Assembly (NCBI GenBank): GCA_950295325.1
Contig: OX485805.1
Coordinates: forward strand, 52,974,758 to 53,038,757
Source: Polytrichum commune
Lineage: Eukaryota > Streptophyta > Polytrichopsida > Polytrichales > Polytrichaceae
Direction: 5' to 3'
DNA length: 64,000 nucleotides
A program made the position numbers and the translations under genes. The stretch's first letter is position 1. Each line of letters starts with the position of its first letter. Below the pieces are notes generated by a model. It worked only from the letters and a program-made list of their open reading frames with translations, did not search any database and had not been told where the DNA came from. This document shows positions 1-12,514 of the stretch, piece by piece.

Positions 1-2050
1 CAGCTCCATATGACAACCACCAAGAACGAATCACATGGTACTTAGTCTCAGCGTCGTCCATTGTTTTCGCTTCTTTGTAATCCTTGCATATTTGTTTGTG
101 TTGAAACTGCAAGGATGGTTTGATATACTTTTGGGTCACCTTATCCAAACTTGCAGACCAATGGAAAAGACATGTACGCTCACGTGTAACCATGGGTAGA
201 CTTGGATCACCATCCCCGTAAATCGCCCTCACCGCATTCCAATTAGCTTGAGCACTATCAGCCATAAACCCTTTGAAGTTTACGTTTGGTACACCATTTT
301 CTGCCATGACAGCATTCAAATTTTCCCAAAAGAGAATTTGTGTTGCACCATCTTCAGATTGCATGTCACAACACGCAATAGTCAACACTTTACAGTATCG
401 ACTGTCGTACACATGACAAGCCATGGTCGTCCAGTCCTTCAAACGTTTGACATGGTCAAACATAATCCATGAATTCTCCATGTCCCCACCGACTTGCATC
501 CTCTTCACAAGCTCCACACCACTACCTGGAAGGTCTACAGACATCTTGAAAACAAACACTTTGTTCTTTGACTACCCTGGAAACCGACTACCATGGACGA
601 ACTTGAAAGCATAGTGGTCTTTGAGTGCCATAATACTATCCATAGTTCCCATTCCACTACGCAAAAAACGCTTTGATCCAGATACAAAGTTACGACAATT
701 CGGAGACGCAAGAGTGCTGAATTTGTCCATGACAACCTCTAAGGATGAACCAACCAAGTGATGGCCTTCGACATTTGTGGGAGATTTGAGAAGGTAATCG
801 ACCAAGAATTGTTTGCTTGCTGCCATAACTATGGTTGAATTTTTGGCTGTGGGTGTTTTCAATACTTCATTTGCAACGCACTGGTATGCCATGTCCAATG
901 ACTCACGGCATGTGCCATTGGCCACAGGGTGATCATGTACACCAATATGAATGCAAGCCCTGGACATTCCAACAGATGTGGAGTGGATGTATATGATTCG
1001 AGCATGACATAAAACAATGCACACAGGTGTGGAACGACATACCTTACACTCGACAGTGGACCTAGTGGGAGGAACATTACCTACAGCAAATGGGAGAGGA
1101 GTTGAACCGGCCCATTCAGTGTTGTTTCGGAGGCCCCCATTGCGATTCATGTAATCACAGTAGTCATTAGGACATTGGAGATGACCAGCACAAGTAGAGC
1201 GCTGGAAGAACAATCCAAAATTATTTTGGATATTGGTGGTTTTGGTGGTGCACCAAGGGTGACCGTCGCACATCTTGTCCATGCCGTCCATTGAGCGGCC
1301 ATACGTACTTGGAACTTTAAGTGTCACAGGGGGTAAGATAAACAAAACATCACCATTAAAAGAAGATGGTAAGTACTTGACATCATGAACATTTATACTA
1401 TCAAAATCAATGGATGCGAGATCTGACTTTGATCTTTTTCTTGATTTTGTCAGCTTTAAAGCATCAACTATAGTCAACCCTGTAGATGAAGGTGAAGGGT
1501 GTAGTGGAGGACGTTGAGAGGGTGAGATTAGGGGAACCACCCTCTTGTATATAAGACCGCAAGGAGATTTGGATACATGTATAGGAAGTTGCGAAAGAGT
1601 AGAATGAACACCTTTAAATGGAAACGGTGATGTGTTTGAAAGATCAACAGATGCACAAATGTCATCTTCTGAATCCGATAGCACAAACACACTATCATCA
1701 AGGGGTTCTACCTTAACATGTGCGGTAGAGGGAATTTGAACTGTGGATGTACTGGATTCGTCTGTCAATATGACAGTAGAAGCTTGCATCTGAGACTCAG
1801 AAAGACCTATCACCCTATATGAACCAGGTCCTAAGTTCCATATAAAACCAACTTGTGTTCTGTTTTTTTGAACTAAAATCGTTTCATACACCTCTCCATC
1901 TGCAGAGTACATCTCCTGCTCTAAATACATGGAGCCTATCTGGAGGTTGAATCTCAAACTAAGTAAATCCTCTGAAACACTCACATGATCATCATCTTGA
2001 AGTGGCAAAATGAAAGGAACAAAAGATCCATGAGCTCTAATGGTAGCCAT
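1..2050 (-). pseudogene. MULE-like DDE transposase gene (partial, one in-frame TAG)
   Basis: The reading frame runs from an ATG at 2050 off the left edge of the window. Only one in-frame stop interrupts it, a TAG at 572-574. The N-terminal third is Ser/Pro-rich and acidic. A Cys/His-rich region follows at about 1000-1300, with CPNDYC, CKVCRSTPVC and an HIGVHDHP stretch, and looks like a zinc-binding DNA-binding fold. Downstream of the TAG the frame continues with a GFMADSAQANWNAVR motif and RERTCLFHW, which resemble the RNase-H-fold core of plant MULE-like DDE transposases. The catalytic Glu and C-terminus lie outside the window. The frame, composition and motifs continue unchanged across the TAG, so I treat this as a recently broken transposase and not two genes. 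A divergent gene begins about 415 bp upstream. The exact superfamily is uncertain. Confidence 0.68.
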
Positions 2051-2464
2051 GGAAAATGGAAAGATGAATTGAACAAGACATCACAAAAATTTTGGGTGAA
2101 TATTGTTTTTATATAGAGGTGTGTGATGAAGTGAATGAAATTGAAAACGCGTGATACAATAATGGATGGTGATGAAAGCGTGTGATACCATAGCATCTAA
2201 TAATATGGAAGTAAACATATCACAATAATAGTTAGAGAATATTTATGAGCAAGATACACACAAAACAGCGAGGCTAGGGTATCAGAAACTTTTGGACCCT
2301 ATAATAAAAATAGAAACAAAATGAAAGACGCGTTGAAATATTTCGTTCATTGGACGCCAATTGCAACATGAATGATCGTAATATACGCCGGATTTATGTG
2401 GGATAGACACATTGGAAGAATAAATGATAGTGGACTGATGGAGGACACATTATAAACACCAACG
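2051..2464. promoter_or_regulatory. Divergent promoter region between transposase and gene C
   Basis: This 414-bp AT-rich interval separates the minus-strand transposase ATG (2050) from the plus-strand ATG at 2465. A minus-strand TATATAAA lies at about 2107-2115, roughly 60 bp before the transposase start. On the plus strand, TATAATAAAAA near 2299 and TTATAAAC near 2449 are possible TATA elements. Promoter activity is inferred from position and motifs only. Confidence 0.4.
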
Positions 2465-2749
2465 ATGGTGGAGGATGTAGAGAGAACACCTGTGAGGCCG
2501 AAGAGAAGGCGTAGGAAAACTTTGTATTTTACTTCTGAGAAAAAAGGGTTCAGACTGAGTGTAGGAAAGAGGAATGCAAACAAGGAAGAGAAAAAAAACA
2601 TGTTGAATACGATAGTAGAAACTGTAAAAGCACTGGATTTTGATATGATGGAGGGTGATGAAGGTGCACATGCAGACGATCGTATATCGGAGTCGGAAAT
2701 AAAGACGAGTTCAAAGAAGACAACAAACAAAAAGGCAAGTCAGCTCAAC
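2465..2749 (+). CDS. Candidate first coding exon of gene C (ParB-like/MTase)
   Basis: A 95-codon open frame begins ATG GTG GAG and is rich in Lys/Arg (a PKRRRRK cluster that could act as a nuclear localisation signal), with an acidic tail. It ends at a perfect GTAAGT donor, in phase 0. The first strong acceptor of the gene C body (TTTAG at 43816-43820) also opens in phase 0. The two would therefore splice in frame across an intron that holds the palindrome array and the inserted CACTA element. The exon assignment rests on phase, splice consensus and divergent position, not on recognised homology. It could instead be an unrelated small ORF. Confidence 0.4.
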
Positions 2750-3104
2750 GTAAGTCAACGATATTGTTGGGCATATGCTTTAGTTTGTTCAGAGTAGTGA
2801 ATTAAACAAAAAAATTATTTAGAAGGATCTATGCACACTTACGTAGGAAAGCCTTCTATGTATCCAACCTACTGTATTTCCTGCCTAACCACTAGCTCAT
2901 TAGGGAATAGCACCAGTCAATGCAACCAACTAGATTCGAACCCAAGTTGGAGCAGACTGAAACATCAGTATCTTTAAACAACTCGCATCCATAGGTGGAT
3001 GTCTATACCATTTTTTCTTACACTTTTATACATTTGTCGATGGTATGAGAGTAGTGAATCCTTGGAAAATCGGCGGCCCACCCGAAAAGCATTTTTGACA
3101 ACGA
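2750..3104. other. Intron-like AT-rich sequence without genes
   Basis: No coding potential is seen. A short GATTCGAACCC word (about 2932-2942) resembles a reverse-complemented Pol III B box, but no correctly ordered A box accompanies it. Confidence 0.5.
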
Positions 3105-3835
3105 GTTAAAAAGCTTAAAAGATAGGAGGGAAAACCTTGTGCGTTAACGCACAGGGTTGTTTACGCTTTCTAAGTCGCTTCCTAAAACCATGTGCGTTAA
3201 CGCACAGGGTTGTTAAGGGTTTCTAAGTCGCTCCCTAATACCCTCTGTGTTAAGGCACGGGGTTGTTTACGCTGTGTAAGTTGCTCCCTAATACCCTATG
3301 CGTTAACGCACAGGATGGTTTAGGGTTTGTGAGTCGCAACCTAATACCCTGTGCGTTAACACACATGGTTTTCCCTCGTAACTTTTAGGGTATCTAAGTC
3401 GCTCCCTAATACCCTGTGCGTTAACGCACAGGGTTTACCCTCGTAACTTTTAGGGTATCTAAGTCGCTTCCTAATACCTTGTACGTTAACGCACAGGGTT
3501 GTTTAGGGTTTCTAAGTCGCTGCCTAATACCCTGTGCGTGAACGCACAGGGTATATGGGAGCGACTTAGAAGGTTAAAATTTAGGATGGAATACCCTGTG
3601 CGTTAATGCACAGGGTATTAGGGAGCGACTTAGATACCCTAAAAATTACGAGGGAAAACCCTGTGCGTTAACGCACAGGGTATTAGGGAGCGACTTAGAA
3701 GGTAAAAAGTTAGGAGGGAAAACCTTGTGCGTTAACGCACCAGGTATTAGGCAGCGACTTAGAAGGTTGAAACTTAGGATGGAATACCCTGTGCGTTAAC
3801 GCACAGGGTATGTACCAGCGATTTAGAATGTCTAA
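3105..3835. repeat. Head-to-head array of GTGCGTTAACGCAC palindromes (left part)
   Basis: Twelve copies of a palindrome with consensus CCTGTGCGTTAACGCACAGG occur at intervals of about 51-66 bp. Several are perfect; others carry one or two changes. Up to about 3530 the linkers read TCTAAGTCGCTCCCTAATA. From about 3550 onward they read the reverse complement, TATTAGGGAGCGACTTAGA. The whole array is therefore one large inverted repeat centred near 3540. Four further copies lie at 42795-43012, just beyond the CACTA insertion, so the array was probably continuous before that insertion. It lies upstream of, or in the first intron of, gene C. Confidence 0.9.
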
Positions 3836-4217
3836 AAGTAAAACAAATAGCTATTGTATAAATTGAAAACGTCATGTAAAATGTTGAAACTAAAAATATG
3901 TTCAATATGGGGTTAGAATGTGAAAAATGAGTAATGTGCCTACTGAGATATTCATGTAATATGTGACAGGAACTAAAAAAATGACCAAAAACAGTGAAAT
4001 ATTTTTTTGTGCCCAGAAATCCAAAATATACGAGGTGGCCAAAAACAATGAAATAGATAGAAGAATGAGTAAAGAAAACGATATTAAACACAAAAAAATA
4101 TTAGCAAAAGTTGTAGCCACGGAGATTTAGATAATTTACAATATTTTTATTATTTTTTTCGGACACGATTAGTATTATTTATAGATTCTACAAGTTTTGG
4201 CAAATCTACAAGTTTTG
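3836..4217. other. AT-rich flank of CACTA insertion
   Basis: No gene is seen. The stretch ends with two copies of TCTACAAGTTTTG (about 4187-4217), the second abutting the CACTA terminus. Bases 4215-4217 (TTG) are the left target-site duplication. Confidence 0.6.
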
Positions 4218-4241
4218 CACTACTACAGAACACGTCTTTTA
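4218..4241 (+). repeat. CACTA left terminal inverted repeat
   Basis: CACTACTACAGAA, then C, then ACGTCTTTTA. It matches the inverted right end except that the fourteenth base is C here and G there. Confidence 0.95.
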
Positions 4242-4389
4242 CAACTAGGTTTTTCAACTTCCACAAGTGAGAAAACCCGGACTTTACTAACGTGGAAAAC
4301 GACCAGTCGCTTCAGACAAGCAGTAAAGTGTCGTCATAGTCATGTCGGACAGGGCGTTCCCAATGGAATCGTTCCCAATGGCAGTGAAG

Positions 4390-5480
4390 TTTGAGGTGCT
4401 CCAAGGCTTTACTACTTAAAGTAAATGTCCTACTTTACTCCCCCTCGTCAATAATAGTACAATAAGACACAAGTTTATATTACTAGGTCCAGTGGACTAG
4501 TGGTACTAGCACCAGTTATGTATGGTGATTGCACTTCACTACACAAAGTGAGAATATGTAAAATGCCAATACATACATTCCATTTTGGCCCTTAGCGTTA
4601 ACAACGTGCTTGCAACAAATATCTTTTCACGTGGCGATAATTAGGTCAATTAATTCTCACACATTACTGTCTCCCGTTATCGCGGACAACAAACCGGGGG
4701 TTCACTAACGTTGCGTAGTAAGCGTCTGTAACTGCTAATAGTAAATATATACAATGAATGCTCATTTTTCTTACTACATATCGTAATATCCATTTCACTG
4801 AATTGAGTAATGTTTACATTAACCAAGTAATTTATGGCCTACGTTGTGAGGTCCTGTAGTTGTCGTTTGTAATTATTATGTATTACTAGTAATGAAGTGC
4901 ATATAACTTTGCCAAGTGACATGTTTTGTAATGATAATTACTATCTTTACTGTATCAAGTAACAAGTGGTTCACTTCACACAGTGATACGCTTATGGAAT
5001 GCACATTATATTGCCAATGGTCATACTAAGCAATTACTCTACGTGGTAAGCGTCTGTGACTATCCAGAGTGGACGAATATGGAAATGGCGTATATATCTT
5101 ACTTGGCGTAGTCATAAATACTTTACTATGAAAGTATTGTGGACAACTAACCTTGGTGTTTTCCCTACCTTGTGAGGTCATGTGGTTTACTTATGTATTT
5201 AAGGTTTATTACTAGTAGTGAAGTTCAAGTCCACTTAGCAGAGTGTCATGTTTATGATGCAAATGATTTTATTTACTGCATCTACTAACCAAGGATGACT
5301 TAACATAGTCATATGTTGAGAACATGCACAAATGTTATGCACAAACTGAGTTATGATGTTCAAAAACCCAACTCATGTTTATATAATAGTGTATCATGAA
5401 TGTTTCACAACTTGCTACTAACAATGGTAATCATTGAACTCCATAGGAATAAATGTCTAAAAATCAGCATAGGTCTACAT
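4390..5480. repeat. CACTA left subterminal repeats
   Basis: This gene-free stretch is dense in ACTAC/TTACT/AGTAA words. Two diverged copies of a unit of about 140 bp lie at roughly 4690-4830 and 5010-5155 (core: ACGTAGTAAGCGTCTGT, then a TACTATGTCAAGTAATGT-like tail). The same unit recurs at about 7905-8040 and 41300-41450 inside introns of the element's own genes. In En/Spm such repeats are TNPA-binding sites; that role is inferred here. Confidence 0.65.
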
Positions 5481-5493
5481 ATCCACTTCACGC

Positions 5494-8400
5494 TCACGTA
5501 GCTGCACACAACCTTACACACTCACTTGACCAAAGAATGAAATGACCCTTCGCTTGGCCAATTGTAGTGACATGAGGATCGTCTCCATTGAGAGGTTCAA
5601 GTAGGGGATAGTCGTCTTGATATGACTCCGTAATTGTCAACGAAACATACATCTTGCCAATCACCTTTCCGTGCAACATACCACCCGCTACATTCTGAAT
5701 AACACCCTTGGCAATATGCTTGGCCTTCGAATCCTCCTCTTCATAGCCATACAAGTATACCACATCCCCCATTGTCTGCACAATTGCCACAACCACAAGT
5801 TAGTGTTAAGAATATAATATTTTTTGGGTTGCGAGTGGTCCAATCATTGAATACTGTAATGTCCATAACATGTGCTCACCAATTCATGAGTGGGCTGACT
5901 TTTCTTTGGAGCCTTCGTGGCAAGGGGAGGTTTATCACCCCGACGCTTATCCACCACTTCTTTGTCTCCTTCTTTCTCCATTTTCTTCGAGCCCTTTTTT
6001 AATGGGCTACACCTCAACTTGTCTGCAATGTTACTCAACCATTTTAGCCTTACACTGAACCATTATTGCATTGGCAAACTGAATCAAATTCAAACACAGA
6101 CCTAGTTTTAGCAAATATAGTTGAGTCATGGTTTAGGACATTTCTACAGCTCCATCTTGGTTTGCACAACTTCCTACATAGATGTAGATATCTTGAAATC
6201 CACCTCTATTATCTAAACACTCCATGACTTAGCTGATATCACATTACTGCATCTAGTAATGTAGGACGACTATGTGGTAGGCCAATAACTGTACGTAGTA
6301 AACTTAAATGACTACGGGTAGTAATAAAATAAAACTTTAAGGACATTATTGCATACTTGCTACAGCGATACTTCACTGTGTATAGTTATGTTTACATAAC
6401 TATATAAGTTAGCATAAAGTCTCAACATAATCAAGTAAAGTTTTGATAAAGTGACCTTTCTGAATCATTGGACCGGCCTCCAAAGTTAATTTCTCGCCTT
6501 CGCTCAGTCGTATGTGCTTTGGTTTAGGTCCCCTCTCAGTTTTCACATCCCCTTCGTGTGTCTTCACACCATCGTGAGATGTTGGCCTTCCAATTGATTG
6601 AACTGCCCCACTAGATACCTCTTGTGCCTGTGCATAACTCAACCACACACATGCCTAAGAAACAACTCAATTATTGGACACCAAACAAGGCTCTGAAATT
6701 ATATTACAATACACTTTGCGAATTGAACACATAGGTTGTGGAATGCCATAGTTCTCAAATTGCTCGCAAACTGAATTCATACATGGTCTTGCTCCTCGTG
6801 CCCTGAGGATGCTTTTTGAGATCCGCAAGGGATCTCTGTACTCAACACAATAGGCTTCTCACCAGCATTGCCAAAGTCAAGAACCTTGCTTACAGGGTCT
6901 CTGGACATAGAACGTGCAGTAGGAGACACACTCCTACGGGAGTTCTCATTTCCTTTGTCATCATGAGGGGAAGGGGCTCCACGTGAGGGTCCACTCGCCA
7001 TTCCTTCCACCGTGATGCCAAGCTTGGCCATCACGGCATCAAGCAAGGATTGCATTCTCATTTGCATTATGTTTAATCGCTCATCTAATGCCCTTACCTC
7101 TGCCCTCACCTCTGCCCTCACTTCCTCTATTCCAGAGTTGTTTGTGCGGCTTATATGCGGGGAAATACCAAATCCGCCTTCGTACTGGGCATCACTAACC
7201 CCCCCCCCCGGCCGGCCACCTCTCGATTGCGAGGTGTTCTTGTCCCTGACAAGCTCCACCTCGACCTCGTCCTGGCGGGGGTCCCTGTTCAGCTCCGAGG
7301 CCTGCACAATTGAATCACAAAGTCAAAAACCCGGGAACAATCAACGAAATTCAAATATTACAGTGAGTTGCAAAACTAACTCAAGACTACTCACCAGCCG
7401 GGCTCGGACCTCCCCTTCGCTGCGTCCAAAGGTAGAGACTTTTTTCACGCACTTCCTCGCCTCCCGCATCACATTTGCTTGCTCAATTTTGCGAGGATCG
7501 CGTGTCAGTTCAACCATGTTGAGCCAGTGGTCCAAGCAGATAGACTCAGGCCTGCATAAACCTTTTGATATGCGCATCTTCATCTGCGCTCTCTTACTTT
7601 TCAGCTGCTGACCTAGGTTAGATTTGAAAATTTCATACCTCAATACTTTCGTTTCTCCACGAGAGCCGCGATACTCCCAATTCTCCTTCATCCGTGTGAA
7701 TATGTTGTCGAGAGCTGTTTCGGACTAATCGTTCACGTTGTCCACGCTCCAGTCCAAATCGCTGGAATAGCCTCGCAGCGCATTCAGCCACTGCGGCCTA
7801 TAAACTCCGCTGGGATTGCCTACAAAAAACATTACGAATCAACAACAAACCTCCTTCAAAGTATAACAATATTCATATGTTATGCTGCATACAAATTACA
7901 TTGTCACAGGTTGTAGTAGAAACTAACTCTACGTAGTAATCATCTGCGACTGCTAAGAGTGAATACATCTAGTAATGGAGTATATCTCTTACTTCATGGA
8001 GTGATAAACACTTTACTATGTCAAGTAATGTTGACAACAAGGTCTGGTATTACTACAAGTAGTGAGGTACATATCGATTTCGCTAAGTGTATAGAATGCA
8101 AATGAGTTTGGTTACTGTAACGAGTAACATGCATATTACTCAACTTAGTCGTATGGTTATAGCGATAGTTCTTGATGTTTAGATGCAATGACAAACATCT
8201 AAGGAACTTTGCATAAAATACTAGGTTGGCTATGGTTTACCGTTATCGTCAAGATCGACAACAAATCGTGGTTTTCCCTCCCGGGCTCTCTCATCGAATT
8301 CATCCCGGCATGCTTTATTCGCTGCCCTCCTCTTGGCCTTCATCTGCGAGTTGTGATTGGAAGTCCTTCGCATTGCAACTCCATCTTCTTCTTCGTCGCT

Positions 8401-9710
8401 GTTGTGCGCCCTCACCGAGTGGCGGCGTGATGTTAATGCCAACTCCCGTTTCATAATTAACAATTCTTTTTTTTCTATCTCTAAGGCTAGCTTGGCTGCA
8501 CTACAATCCTTGGAAGGGTCTGGATCATCCCTCTGAGATTGCTTTCCTCGCACCCGGACATAGTTTCTCCCGTCCTCTACCAAGATTGGCTTGCTCCAAT
8601 CGAAATCTTCTTCTTCGTCGTCCTCATCCTCTTCAGCCTCACGACGATCCTCACGACGATCCTCCCAACCTTCCAAATCTCCAACAGGTCCTTTCCTCTT
8701 CCCTTTGCGAGGTGAGGCCATTTTCTTCTTCCTTAAAGTCCAGCTTTTAGGAAGTTCTCTCCTCTGCAAAAACACCCAAACAATATTCTTATTGACTATA
8801 CATTGTCACATGCAAGGGCACATAGAAATTCCCTACTGTGCATAGTTAAGGGGTCAATTAGCATATAACTTTGCTTAGTAGAGTTCAACTATGTGTAGTA
8901 AGGTTCAACTGGACAAAGTAATGTGTACGACTAGACGCAATGATATTCAATTCCAACTGACTACAACAACACCCACAACACTTATGAAGATTAGGAATGC
9001 GTTCAATGCACAAAAGTGACTATCTTCAAGCATGCAATAATTAAAGTGACATATTCAGCCAGCGAATTAGATTACTTACCGGTTTGCCTTGGGTTGCAAT
9101 GGGTTTTTTGTGGTCTTCTGATGATGATGATGATTCTACACTATAGTCTATGTCCTTATCAATTTTATGCTCACTAGATACACCATCTTCCTTGCTACTC
9201 TCCCTTTCCTCTATATGCGTTGATACTAATGGTTTAGTTGACAACCTGGCACTCCTCCTGGGTGGCTGAAGGGAATCGGATACCGTAGTCCTGGCATCCT
9301 CGAAAGTATTAGCAAGGAGATCTTGCATTTTGGCTAGCAAAGACGAATTGATTGCGGGAAATTTGTGAACCTCTAAAAACAAAGTCTTCATGTCTTCATC
9401 GCTCAATGTTGCTATTTCTCTAAGTAAATTTTTCAGCTTAATCTCCATAATATTTGGTTGACAGTTGGATAGCTGCGACAAATGAACTAGGGTGAGGGTT
9501 CGAATTTAAGGTTATAAATTTTAAGTGTAAACAGTTCTCAAAGTAGACTACAATCTCAAGCATACCAACAAGGATGGAAGTTTACCTCTTCAAAATAGCT
9601 GCCGGTTGCACCGAAACCGCCAATGCAAGAAGTCCCAAGGATTCCAACTTCCTTCTGTTCGCTTCAATCTTAGAACGCCTTAGTCGCTCGTATTCGGACT
9701 CCACTTCCAT
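5494..9710 (-). pseudogene. CACTA accessory (TNPA/Transposase_24-like, DUF8039) gene, one in-frame TAG
   Basis: I reconstruct a multi-exon minus-strand gene with exons near 9586-9710, 9080-9472, 8241-8763, 7395-7819, 6783-7301, about 6409-6627, about 5885-6030, and 5494-5775. Most junctions keep phase. Exon 1 encodes MEVESEYERLRRSKIEANRR, like the N-termini of plant CACTA accessory proteins. The exon at 8.2-8.8 kb is acidic/basic with coiled-coil character. The exon at 7395-7819 carries the Ptta/En/Spm (Transposase_24) region (CLDHWLNMVELTRDP, KKVSTFGRSEGE). The next has a coiled coil (EVRAEVRALDERLNIMQMRM). The last resembles DUF8039 (GGMLHGKVIGKMYVSL, VTTIGQAKGHFILWSSE). A single in-frame TAG lies at 7725-7727, and the exon 1 to exon 2 phase does not match, so this copy may be non-functional. 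Its likely role is binding subterminal repeats to assist transposition. Introns contain those repeats. Confidence 0.65.
7905..8040. repeat. Intronic copy of the CACTA subterminal repeat unit
   Basis: CTACGTAGTAATCATCTGCG, a TACTT stretch and CTTTACTATGTCAAGTAATG match the unit near 4690-4830, 5010-5155 and 41300-41450. It lies in the intron between the 7395-7819 and 8241-8763 exons of the accessory gene. Confidence 0.6.
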
Positions 9711-11772
9711 AAAATAAACACACTACATATGATGGAGGACCAGATTGAAGTCTACTTCACACGAACTTCATTGCTTCTAACTCTACCTCCTGGCACTCAC
9801 CACAAAAGATGCACCACATTACATATTTGAGACCAATGTAACTGGACCCTTAAAGATCAACATTCTAACCCAAGTCTTTCTATAAACCACTCAATTATAG
9901 GTGTCCAGTTAGGAAGAGTGACCATATAATGCCCACATACCTTAGTGATGCAAGGCTGATATGTCACCGAACTGAAGCCATCATATCAACACCCAAGTGA
10001 GTAATGCAATCTAGAATCCCAAAAAAGTAGCAAACAGAAAGAAAGTAGGGACTTCTGCTGTCACTTGTGCTAGCTTAAACTTGTGCTTCCACGAGAGATT
10101 TCATTCAGGAAATAAACCACAACGATTCACACCTTGAACTTCCTCACCATCTGCGACATGCAATGACTTACTTAATCTAATTTGCTACACATTCTTCAAG
10201 TCGCATTGTTCTTTGATGCAATGTGATTGAGTCAAAGTAGGTCATCTTCAGGTTCCAACAACCCAAGTGCTTGAACAATGAAAGGTGTACAGAAGTACCA
10301 CTGTGCTTCATCATATTAAGGACCCACTCACCTTTGTTGCCACAAACATTCCCCATAAAGAGCCCCTTCTCTTATGAAACCAACAAAGAAAATAAATCAC
10401 ATTTCCTAAAGACACAAAGCCCCATCCAGGACGGGTTTAAATGCTATCAAAATTGATTATGTACATAAGATAACCATAAATTGATTATATACATAAATTG
10501 ATTATATACATAAGAAGGTGGTACATTCATTTTTGTCAACAACACGATTTTAATAGAATTTTGCTTGATATGATATTTAATATTTGTTTCACATATCAAA
10601 CACGCACACGAAAAAGGAACATGACATCAAAAGAGGGATCCAAACAACATCATTCTTATGTGAGGATTCCAAAAATCTACAACAAAGACATGGTTAAAAG
10701 ACTCACATGAAACTTTGTACTTTTTAATCAGATGCATAGGGGTTCATTTGAAATAAATCAAAACAGAGCAGAGCATCTATTTATCCATCAACCTGACAAT
10801 TGACATCATAAGAGATGTACATGTTTGAGGATTCCCTTACCTCAAGCTTGCCACTTGAACCACGAGAGAGAGGATATGTTGTGCTGATTGAGAAGCTAGT
10901 CTGCAATGTATAACTTAGTAGTTGTCAGCTCTCAACCAACCAACTGCTACGAACAAAATTTCTTCGGATCAGGAAGCAATGCAATAATACGGTACCAAAC
11001 ATTTCCACTTTTTCCACAGCACGAGGATTCTCACAAAAAGATAAACTCAACATAACAACACATTACACTTGCAATCGCTTCAGGTGCCCAACAAGATTTT
11101 CATTTATTAATCAACTTTAATGATTAATAGATATTGTGACTTTAGCACATTTGTTTTTCAATTACAGTATTCTATCACCCATAAAACAAAATAAAATTAA
11201 CAGTGGTGTACGTATACACTGCCGTGAGTGGGAGCCCATTCTACCTTTTCTTGATCATGTTTTACCAAGCTTCTAGGTAAGGTTACTTCTTTTCGAAAGG
11301 TGGACTCCTTACTGTCATCCATATTAATATGTTTGAATCACAAAAAAATGATGGATAAAGTGATCTGAGTGTTTATGTACATACAATATACAAGATTTTA
11401 TTGATAACTATTCTTCCAAAATGCTTACTATGCTTGTTTGTAGCTCATGCTCTGAAATAGAAAGTTCAATTGAATGGATGTGATTTGTGATTTTGTGTCA
11501 GCAAGTTTGCTTCATAAAAGTTTCGGAAATCAACCATGCACTGTACACTTTATGCATAATCTTGAAAATGCAGAATATATTTAAGACAAAGTAAGAGTAG
11601 AACCACCTGAGTTGACTATCTCCCAGCCAGATTATTTCTATCAAAATTTTATCAGAATCTCTGTTGAAAAGTAATGTTTTGACTGCTTGCCTGCGTTCCA
11701 TCAAGTAATGCGACTTTAGTGTCTTCAACTGGTTGGTTCCTTTTAATCTTTGGAGGACCAGATATACAAACC
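9711..11772. other. Gene-free CACTA cargo sequence
   Basis: AT-rich sequence on the 3' side of the IFT20 fragment. It has short tandem AT-rich repeats (TAAATTGATTATATACATAA near 10460-10515) and no convincing exon. Confidence 0.5.
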
Positions 11773-12514
11773 TCAAACTTGCAGGCTTGAATTTGACAGA
11801 CGAGCAATAGTGATTTCTTGCTCTTGCTTCACCACCAGCAGTGATTCATACTCAGCATTTAGCCTCTGCCTCGAAACACAAAATAACGAAGAGAGTGATT
11901 TTTCAGTTCATGTCCTTATGTCGCAGAACACCGACCTTGGAACAAAGGACTTCTCAATGCTTGAAAGTTGATCAGAGGAGGATAACCACCCCTGCTTGAG
12001 GAAAATTACTTTGAAAAGAGTGTAAAGGGGAAACAACTGATTTACAGGGGAAAGTCGCCACCCTAGGGCATGCATGAATCTCTGGACAAAATATTAAAAA
12101 TCCAAAGCAATTACAGCATGGTGCAGAAGACATCACGGTATTTGATCAACTTGGTTGACTGCCACAACCTAGTTGATGTTAGTAAGGACATGACATAATA
12201 GGAGCATTGAGGATTGCTGACGAGGATATAACACACAACAATTTCTAAGTTCATCTACATTAGTGAGCACACATGGATGGCACGAGAGAGAATAACCCAA
12301 TTCACGGAGAAGAAAATTCATATGTTGCAGCTTCAGGAATTTATACCTCCAGTTGCTCTTCTTTGTAAGCAATCAAGATTCTTTGATCTCGTAGCTTTGC
12401 AGACCTTGTTTCAATCTCTGCAGACACCAAGTTGCGCATTCCAACAACAGAGAGTTTAGCAGTCTCTATCTGCTGTGCTTTTTCACTCACATGATCCAGC
12501 AATTGCTTAACCAA
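11773..12514 (-). pseudogene. IFT20: IFT20 C-terminal fragment (two exons) captured inside CACTA
   Basis: Two minus-strand exons join in phase 0: 12347-12514 (56 codons; acceptor GGCGGCAG, donor GAG|GTATAA) and 11773-11865 (acceptor GAGGCAG, ends in TGA). The product contains LVKQLLDHVSEKAQQIETAK, MRNLVSAEIETRSAKLRDQR, EEQLERLNAEYESLLVVKQE and QEITIARLSNSS. It aligns well, from memory, with the coiled-coil C-terminal two thirds of intraflagellar transport protein IFT20, a small IFT-B subunit needed for cilia. The N-terminal ~45 residues were not found in the neighbouring 1.2 kb, so this is a truncated copy. It lies between the CACTA arms in the same orientation as the accessory gene, which suggests capture of genomic DNA with introns retained. 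It implies a lineage with flagellated cells. Confidence 0.75.

Noticed and set aside
2850-3000. tRNA-derived SINE
   Set aside because: A B-box-like word exists, but no A box lies at the right distance and order, and there is no tail or target duplication.
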